Shown: one piece after another, positions 59,163 to 64,000 of the stretch
How the letters are laid out: each line of letters opens with the position of its first letter
How positions within the stretch are numbered: position 1 is the stretch's first letter
Assembly: GCF_009695585.1 (NCBI RefSeq)
Contig: NZ_VUNR01000008.1
Span: forward strand, 44,151 to 108,150
From: Anaerovibrio slackiae
GTDB lineage: Bacteria > Bacillota > Negativicutes > Selenomonadales > Selenomonadaceae
Direction of reading: 5' to 3'
Length of the DNA stretch: 64,000 bases
Translations under genes and position numbers: made by a program
Notes under the pieces: model-generated
Told to the model about the DNA's origin: nothing
What the model saw: only the letters and a program-made list of their open reading frames with translations
Databases searched by the model: none

Positions 59163-62100
59163 ATGCCACAGTTAAAACATGTAGAACACAATTCGCAGAA
59201 TGAATTTTATCGCAGTCCTGTGGGAGCGGCAGAGGCAACTACAGGTATTCGGTTGCGCCTGAAGCTGGAGCTTTCGGAGTTGGGCAATGTCCAGCCATCT
59301 ATCCAGATCAAGGCAAGGTTCTGGCGTGAGCGGGTAGGCGAGATGGTCTATGAGCTTTTGCCGGAGGACCCGGTGGGCGGCGAGATGTATTATTCCGCCC
59401 ATATTACCATGCCTGAGAGGGGCTGCCTTCTTTGGTATTATTTTATTATTACCATGGATGGCAGAACCTGGTACTACGGCAATAACAATGAGCGCATGGG
59501 CGGGGTGGGAATTCTGTCCGACAATCCGCCATCCCAGTCCTACCAGATAACGGTATTTAACAAGGGGGCAAGGACGCCGGACTGGTTCAAGCACTCTGTC
59601 ATGTATCAGATTTTCCCTGACCGCTTTTATCGCAAGGGCAATACCCTGGTGGAGAAGAAGGGGGCTGTATATCATGCCAGCTGGAACGACAAGCCATGCT
59701 ACTACAAGGACCCTGATACCCGGGAAATCGTTGCATACGACTTCTTCGGGGGCAATCTGGCAGGTATCCGGGAGAAGCTGGGCTACCTCAAGGATTTGGG
59801 CATATCTGTTATTTACCTGAACCCGATTTTTGAGTCTGCCAGCAACCATCACTATGATACTGGTGACTACCACAAGGTAGACCCTATCCTGGGCACCAAT
59901 GAGGAGCTGAAGCAGCTTTGTGCTGATGCAAAAAAAATGGGCATCCGCATTATGCTGGATGGCGTGTTCAGCCATACAGGCGATGACAGCCGTTATTTCA
60001 ATAAATATGGCAACTATGATACGCTGGGAGCCTATCAGTCCAAGGAGTCTCCTTATTATGACTGGTACTGCTTCAATAATTATCCTAACGGCTATGAAAG
60101 CTGGTGGGGCTTCAGCACCCTGCCAAATGTCAAGGAGGAAAACCCTTCCTATATGAAGTTCATCATCGAGAATGAGGACAGCGTGCTGAAATACTGGATG
60201 AAGCAGGGCATCTGCGGCTGGCGCCTTGATGTGGTGGACGAGCTTCCTGAGAAATTCACCCAGACCTTCTACAAGGTTCTCAAGGAAGTGGATAAGGATG
60301 CAGTTATGCTGGGCGAGGTATGGGAGGATGCTTCCAACAAGAGTGCTTACGGTGTATCCCGTGAATACCTCTGCGGCCAGGAGCTGGATTCTGCCATGAA
60401 TTATCCGTTCCGGCAGGTAGTGCTGGACTTTTTGCTGGGATATGCTGATGCAACTCAGATTTCCAAGCGGCTCAAGAGCTTGATGGAGAACTACCCGAAG
60501 CAGAATTTCTATGTCATGATGAATCTGCTGGGCAGTCATGACAGGGAGCGTATTCTTACCCTGCTGGGTGAGGCCCCTAGCCAGGAAGGTGTACCTGCTG
60601 TCCGTCAGGCACAGTACAAGCTGGATGGGCCAAGGCTTCACAAGGGTATTCAGCGTCTCAAGGCGGCTATTTTGTGGCAGATGACCTTCCCGGGAGTGCC
60701 TAGTGTTTATTATGGTGATGAAATCGGTTTGCAGGGCTACCGCGACCCTTATTGCCGAGGCACCTATGACTGGGAAAACGGCGATGCGGAGCTCAGGCAG
60801 TGGACCAGAAAGCTCATACATTTGCGCAACAAGCATACGGCATTGCAGACAGGCAGCATCCTGCCTATCTATGCCAAGGGAGATGTATACGGCTATGCCC
60901 GTGTGATTGATAAGCAGAAGGATGTCTTTGGCATGGAGGCGGAAAATGAGGTATTTATTGTCCTTATTAACCGCAGCAGCGAGCCAAGGCATGCTTCCCT
61001 GGATGTGCGGGACCTGGCGGCAGGCATCATGGTGGATGCCCTTGGTGACAGGCCGGATATCAGGATTATGCGGGGCAGGCTGGAGGTTGATATCCCGGCT
61101 TATGCCGGCCTTGTATATCAGCACAAGCCGGCGGCAGCGGCTCTTGCCAAAGGGGCACGCCAGTGCGGTGTGCTGTTGCATCCTACTTCCTTGCCATCTC
61201 CGTTTGGTATCGGTGACCTGGGGCCTGAGGCGTACAAGTTCGTGGACTTTTTGGCTGAGTCCGGGCAGAAGATTTGGCAGATATTGCCGCTGAACCCTGT
61301 GGGAGCAGGCAGCTCTCCGTATGCTTCTCCGTCTGCCTTTGCCGGCAATCCTTTGCTTATTTCTTTGGAGATGCTGGCAGATAAGGGAATTTTGACCGAG
61401 GTGGATTTGCAGGATGCTTCTGTCATGGATAATGGCAAGACGGATTATTCCTGGGCGCAGATGCTGAAGCCGTCCCTGATGTTCAAGGCCTATATCAATT
61501 TCTTTAATACCAGTACCAAGGAAGACAGGGAGGATTTCCAGAAATTCGTGGATGCCAATCAGTACTGGCTTCGGGATTATGCCATGTTCCAGGCATTGAA
61601 GGACTGGCACAATGGCAAGGGCTGGAATGAATGGGATGCTGAATTCGTCCGCCGGGACGAGGTGGCATTGGATGCCATGGAGGAACAGCTTTCCTACGAG
61701 ATTGGGGAGGTAATGTTCGAGCAGTACATCTTCAACCAGCAGTGGCAGGCTCTGAAGAAGTACGCCAATGACAAGGGCATCAAGATCATGGGAGATATGC
61801 CGATTTTTGTTTCCCAGGATAGTGCCGATGCCTGGGCGCATCAGCAGCTGTTCAAGCTGGATCAGAACGGCAGGCCTTACAAGGTTGCCGGTGTACCGCC
61901 TGATTATTTCAGCGAGACAGGCCAGCTCTGGGGCAACCCTCAGTATAATTGGGAGATTATGAAGCAGGATGGCTATGACTGGTGGATTCGCCGTTTCAAG
62001 AATATCCTGAAGCAGGTGGATATTGTGCGCATTGACCATTTCAGGGGTTTTGAGTCCTTCTGGGAGGTTGATGGTGATGCCAAGACAGCTATTGATGGTG

Positions 62101-62642
62101 CATGGCGTCCGGGCCCTGGCAAGCCGTTCTTTGACCTGGTGCGGAAGGCAATCGGCAATGTGCCGATTGTGGCAGAGGACCTGGGCGTGATTACCGACCA
62201 GGTGGAGCAGCTGAGGCAGGATTGCCAGTTCCCTGGCATGAAGGTGCTGCAGTTTGAGCTGCACTTCAACGAGAACGGCCGCATCAATTTCGTGGAGCCT
62301 GAGGACAGCATCGTCTATACCAGCACCCATGACAACAATACTATCGTGGGCTGGCTGAAGGAGAATGCTTCCCGTGCCGAGGCAGAGGCTATTGCCAATA
62401 TGCTGGGCGTGCCGGGGGCAACTCCTGAGGAGCTGGGCAAAAAGCTGGTGGAGCATGCCTATGCTTCCGAGGCCCGCATGGCTATTATCGCTATGCAGGA
62501 TGTACTGGGGCTGGACGGCCAGCATCGCATGAACCTGCCGGGTACTGCCGATGGCAACTGGTCCTGGCGCATGACGCCTGGCATGCTGACCAAGGAGAGG
62601 TCTGCATGGCTCAAGGGGCTGGCTGACAGGTACAAGCGGTAA
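59163..62642 (+). CDS. GH13 alpha-glucanase / 4-alpha-glucanotransferase (GH77, MalQ-like) fusion
   Basis: A single 1159-residue chain with two glucan enzymes. Residues about 25-135 are a beta-sandwich N-domain; 140-650 are a GH13 enzyme of the neopullulanase/maltodextrin type (VMYQIFPDRFYRKG, GVFSHTGDDSRYF, nucleophile Asp356 in GWRLDVVDEL, Glu385 in GEVWEDA, Asp460 in LLGSHDRER). From about 664 a complete GH77 follows (QCGVLLHPTSLPSPFGIGD, PVGAGSSPYASPSAFAGNPL, Asp958 in RIDHFRGFESF, Glu1005 in VAEDLG, Asp1057 in STHDNN). There is no signal peptide, so it is cytosolic. It would shorten, disproportionate or debranch glycogen-derived maltodextrins. The ATG at 59163 follows GGGGAGAG. It has its own terminator and follows the glg genes. 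Confidence 0.93.
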   Translation: MPQLKHVEHNSQNEFYRSPVGAAEATTGIRLRLKLELSELGNVQPSIQIKARFWRERVGEMVYELLPEDPVGGEMYYSAHITMPERGCLLWYYFIITMDGRTWYYGNNNERMGGVGILSDNPPSQSYQITVFNKGARTPDWFKHSVMYQIFPDRFYRKGNTLVEKKGAVYHASWNDKPCYYKDPDTREIVAYDFFGGNLAGIREKLGYLKDLGISVIYLNPIFESASNHHYDTGDYHKVDPILGTNEELKQLCADAKKMGIRIMLDGVFSHTGDDSRYFNKYGNYDTLGAYQSKESPYYDWYCFNNYPNGYESWWGFSTLPNVKEENPSYMKFIIENEDSVLKYWMKQGICGWRLDVVDELPEKFTQTFYKVLKEVDKDAVMLGEVWEDASNKSAYGVSREYLCGQELDSAMNYPFRQVVLDFLLGYADATQISKRLKSLMENYPKQNFYVMMNLLGSHDRERILTLLGEAPSQEGVPAVRQAQYKLDGPRLHKGIQRLKAAILWQMTFPGVPSVYYGDEIGLQGYRDPYCRGTYDWENGDAELRQWTRKLIHLRNKHTALQTGSILPIYAKGDVYGYARVIDKQKDVFGMEAENEVFIVLINRSSEPRHASLDVRDLAAGIMVDALGDRPDIRIMRGRLEVDIPAYAGLVYQHKPAAAALAKGARQCGVLLHPTSLPSPFGIGDLGPEAYKFVDFLAESGQKIWQILPLNPVGAGSSPYASPSAFAGNPLLISLEMLADKGILTEVDLQDASVMDNGKTDYSWAQMLKPSLMFKAYINFFNTSTKEDREDFQKFVDANQYWLRDYAMFQALKDWHNGKGWNEWDAEFVRRDEVALDAMEEQLSYEIGEVMFEQYIFNQQWQALKKYANDKGIKIMGDMPIFVSQDSADAWAHQQLFKLDQNGRPYKVAGVPPDYFSETGQLWGNPQYNWEIMKQDGYDWWIRRFKNILKQVDIVRIDHFRGFESFWEVDGDAKTAIDGAWRPGPGKPFFDLVRKAIGNVPIVAEDLGVITDQVEQLRQDCQFPGMKVLQFELHFNENGRINFVEPEDSIVYTSTHDNNTIVGWLKENASRAEAEAIANMLGVPGATPEELGKKLVEHAYASEARMAIIAMQDVLGLDGQHRMNLPGTADGNWSWRMTPGMLTKERSAWLKGLADRYKR

Positions 62643-62659
62643 TTAATATCTTGCAATTT

Positions 62660-62703
62660 AAAACCTGCATGGACGCCTGGTATGGGCGGACATGCAGGTT
62701 TTC
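62660..62703 (+). terminator. Terminator of the GH13-GH77 gene
   Basis: AAAACCTGCATG (62660-62671) pairs with CATGCAGGTTTT (62691-62702). Confidence 0.9.
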
Positions 62704-62765
62704 TATTTTCCATCTTAAGATCTACAGCACAAAATTTTCGAGAAAGGTGAATTATAAAGCCTTGA

Positions 62766-62794
62766 TTGAATATATTTTGTTTTTATGCTACAAT
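62766..62794 (+). promoter_or_regulatory. Promoter of the third Rpn gene
   Basis: TTGAAT (62766-62771), 17 bases, TACAAT (62789-62794), about 40 bases before the start codon. Confidence 0.65.
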
Positions 62795-62832
62795 ACATAT
62801 GTACATAAAAATTGGTGTGAGGAAGCATTGAG

Positions 62833-63699
62833 ATGAGTAAATGGAGAAAAGATAAGCGGATAGCAAAATGGAATAAGCTGACACTGCGCAACAACTTCAT
62901 GTTCAGATTGGTCATGGAAAAGCAGGAATTGTGCAAAAAATTGATAGAGTGCATTCTCGGTATCAAAATAAAATCAATATCATATATGGAACACGAAAAG
63001 AGCTTTGAGGCAAATCTAAAGAGCAAGGGCATACGCCTTGATTTATTTGTTATTGATGAAGATGGTGTTGCCTATGACATTGAGATGCAGATGGATAACA
63101 GCTATAAGGAATTTCTGGGCAGACGAACCAGATATTATGTATCCACTATGGATAACAATGCCTTGAAGAAGGGGGAAAGATATAGCCAGCTGCGCAAATC
63201 CTATGTTATTTTTATCTGTACCTTTGATCCATTTGGCAGGGGTCTTGCCAAGTATACTTTCAATGCTATTTGCAACGAGGACCACAGCCTTGTTTTAGAT
63301 GATGGCGTAACCCGTGTATTTATCAATACTGAGGGAGATAGGCATAGGATAAGTAAGGAATTGGCTAGTCTTATAGGTTATATCTCAACCGGGGAAGTAA
63401 CTGATGATTATACCAAGGATTTAGATGAAGAGGTTAGGGCTCTTAGGAATGATGACGGAAGGGAGCGTGATTATATGACTTACATGCAGACTATAATGGA
63501 GCATGAGGATATGGCGTATAGCCAAGGGATTAGCCAAGGAATTAGCCAAGGAATTAGCCAAGGAATTAGTCAGGCAAATAAGGCAACAGCAATCAAAATG
63601 CTCAAAGCCAATAAGCCATATGAGGAAATCTCTGAATTTACGGAGCTGACGTTGTCAGAAATCAGGGAACTAGCCGCATCTTTGCATATTGTACATTGA
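62833..63699 (+). CDS. Rpn/PD-(D/E)XK nuclease-family protein
   Basis: A 288-residue protein of the PDDEXK_2/Rpn nuclease family, but from a different subgroup from the two others in this window. The N-terminus has TLRNNFMFRLVMEKQELCK, the active-site region GIRLDLFVIDEDGVAYDIEMQ (D-x(n)-E-x-Q), and RRTRYYVSTMDNNAL. The middle has VIFICTFDPFG. A linker of four 12-base repeats (63520-63567) codes SQGI units and is followed by a C-terminal helical domain (EFTELTLSEIRELA). Its ribosome site GAGGAAG is moderately placed. An internal start at 63475 is described separately. It has its own promoter and terminator. Confidence 0.85.
   Translation: MSKWRKDKRIAKWNKLTLRNNFMFRLVMEKQELCKKLIECILGIKIKSISYMEHEKSFEANLKSKGIRLDLFVIDEDGVAYDIEMQMDNSYKEFLGRRTRYYVSTMDNNALKKGERYSQLRKSYVIFICTFDPFGRGLAKYTFNAICNEDHSLVLDDGVTRVFINTEGDRHRISKELASLIGYISTGEVTDDYTKDLDEEVRALRNDDGRERDYMTYMQTIMEHEDMAYSQGISQGISQGISQGISQANKATAIKMLKANKPYEEISEFTELTLSEIRELAASLHIVH
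63475..63699 (+). CDS. Possible intragenic C-terminal protein of the Rpn gene (RpnS-like)
   Basis: GGAAGGGAG (63457-63465) stands 9 bases before an in-frame ATG at 63475. The 74-residue product would start MTYMQTIMEHEDMAYSQG and contain only the SQGI repeats and C-terminal domain. The layout is the same as in the other two Rpn genes, although the protein sequence is unrelated at this point, which makes chance less likely. Use of the start is inferred. Confidence 0.5.
   Translation: MTYMQTIMEHEDMAYSQGISQGISQGISQGISQANKATAIKMLKANKPYEEISEFTELTLSEIRELAASLHIVH
63520..63567 (+). repeat. 12-base tandem repeat inside the third Rpn gene
   Basis: Four units of AGCCAAGGRATT encode Ser-Gln-Gly-Ile. As in the gene at 30832-31686, the unit preserves frame and sits just after the internal start, in the hinge before the C-terminal domain. 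Confidence 0.9.
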
Positions 63700-63716
63700 A
63701 TTTGAATATCGAATAT

Positions 63717-63763
63717 AACTGCCGCTTGATGAAAAATTACTACATGCGGCAGTTTTATTTTTC
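63717..63763 (+). terminator. Terminator of the third Rpn gene
   Basis: AACTGCCGC (63717-63725) pairs with GCGGCAGTT (63746-63754), followed by TTATTTTTC. Between here and 63971 I see only a possible -10 (TACAAT near 63937) within the small palindrome GGTACAATATATGTACC. Confidence 0.85.
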
Positions 63764-63971
63764 TAAAAGGGGGCTATTTATAATATTTTCCCAATTAATA
63801 GTGATGCCGTCTTCTAAAGCAGCTTTCAGTCACGCTCTTTTTCATCTATGGTATTGTGGTTACAGCATCAATGTGGAGTTAGAATATAAATAGTACAAGT
63901 CAAAATGAGAAATCCTAAATAAGTTCATGACATGGTACAATATATGTACCTATCTTGAGGAGGATTTCAGA

Positions 63972-64000
63972 ATGGCTAAACAACATGACAAACAGTTTAA
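63972..64000 (+). CDS. Start of a gene, possibly an IS3-type transposase OrfA (partial)
   Basis: An ATG at 63972 preceded by GAGGAGGATTT opens a frame reading MAKQHDKQF to the window edge. This short start resembles the N-terminus of IS3-family OrfA helix-turn-helix proteins, but nine residues cannot establish identity. The strong ribosome site supports a real gene. Confidence 0.35.

Noticed and set aside
31504..63567. Short tandem repeats as CRISPR arrays.
   Set aside because: The 10- and 12-base units have no spacers and most lie in frame within coding sequence. No cas gene is present.

Overview
The window looks like a chromosome segment of an obligately anaerobic, low-to-mid GC Firmicute, most probably a member of the Negativicutes (Selenomonas/Anaerovibrio/Megamonas-like). 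This is inferred, not proven. The supporting features are a class III (oxygen-sensitive) ribonucleotide reductase with NrdR boxes, the Firmicute-type glgC-glgD pair, PdxST vitamin B6 synthesis, a BioW-dependent biotin route with BirA-type operators, and strong AGGAGG-type ribosome binding sites. No rRNA, CRISPR array, prophage or complete insertion sequence was seen. Two tRNA genes are present: Glu(CTC) and Ser(CGA).

Layout. 1-1500: the 3' end of a threonine ammonia-lyase-like gene and two copies of a non-coding long-hairpin element; a third copy lies at 9045-9416. 1.7-4.0 kb: an AraC regulator and a secreted NlpC/P60 hydrolase, flanked by clusters of DnaA-box 9-mers. 4.0-7.3 kb: the anaerobic nucleotide reductase operon, in which the glycyl-radical segment of NrdD is a separate 94-residue protein. 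7.5-17 kb: transporters, panC-panD, an MscS channel, tRNA-Glu with gltX, and pdxST. 17-29.6 kb: chemoreceptor, acetyltransferase, tRNA-Ser, an Rpn nuclease, lysA, topB, a CorC-type membrane protein and an ABC-F ATPase.

29.7-40.7 kb is an accessory, defence-like stretch: a HEPN/MNT toxin-antitoxin pair, an Rpn nuclease preceded by a free-standing copy of its own C-terminal domain, an AlbA_2/Schlafen-type protein and McrBC. The biotin genes (fused bioW-bioF and a divergent ECF-type membrane component, with two BirA-like operators between them) sit in the middle. 40.9-49.5 kb: VOC protein, eukaryotic-type hexokinase, NDH-2, SGNH hydrolase, YigZ and a SbmA/BacA-like ABC exporter. 49.8-62.6 kb: a complete glycogen locus glgC-glgD, glgP-glgB, glgA and a GH13-GH77 fusion. 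62.8-64.0 kb: another Rpn nuclease and the first codons of a possible transposase.

How they work together. Hexokinase and the glycogen genes form a glucose storage and mobilisation module: ADP-glucose synthesis, chain extension, branching, phosphorolysis and disproportionation. The most unusual observations are: (1) the branching enzyme carries a roughly 135-residue histone-H1-like tail with two AT-hooks; (2) all three Rpn nuclease genes have an internal Shine-Dalgarno plus ATG just before the C-terminal domain, the arrangement of an intragenic antitoxin, and one domain is also duplicated as a separate gene; (3) NrdD is split so that the radical glycine is on its own polypeptide; (4) a three-copy family of long-hairpin elements has right ends that abut gene 3' ends.
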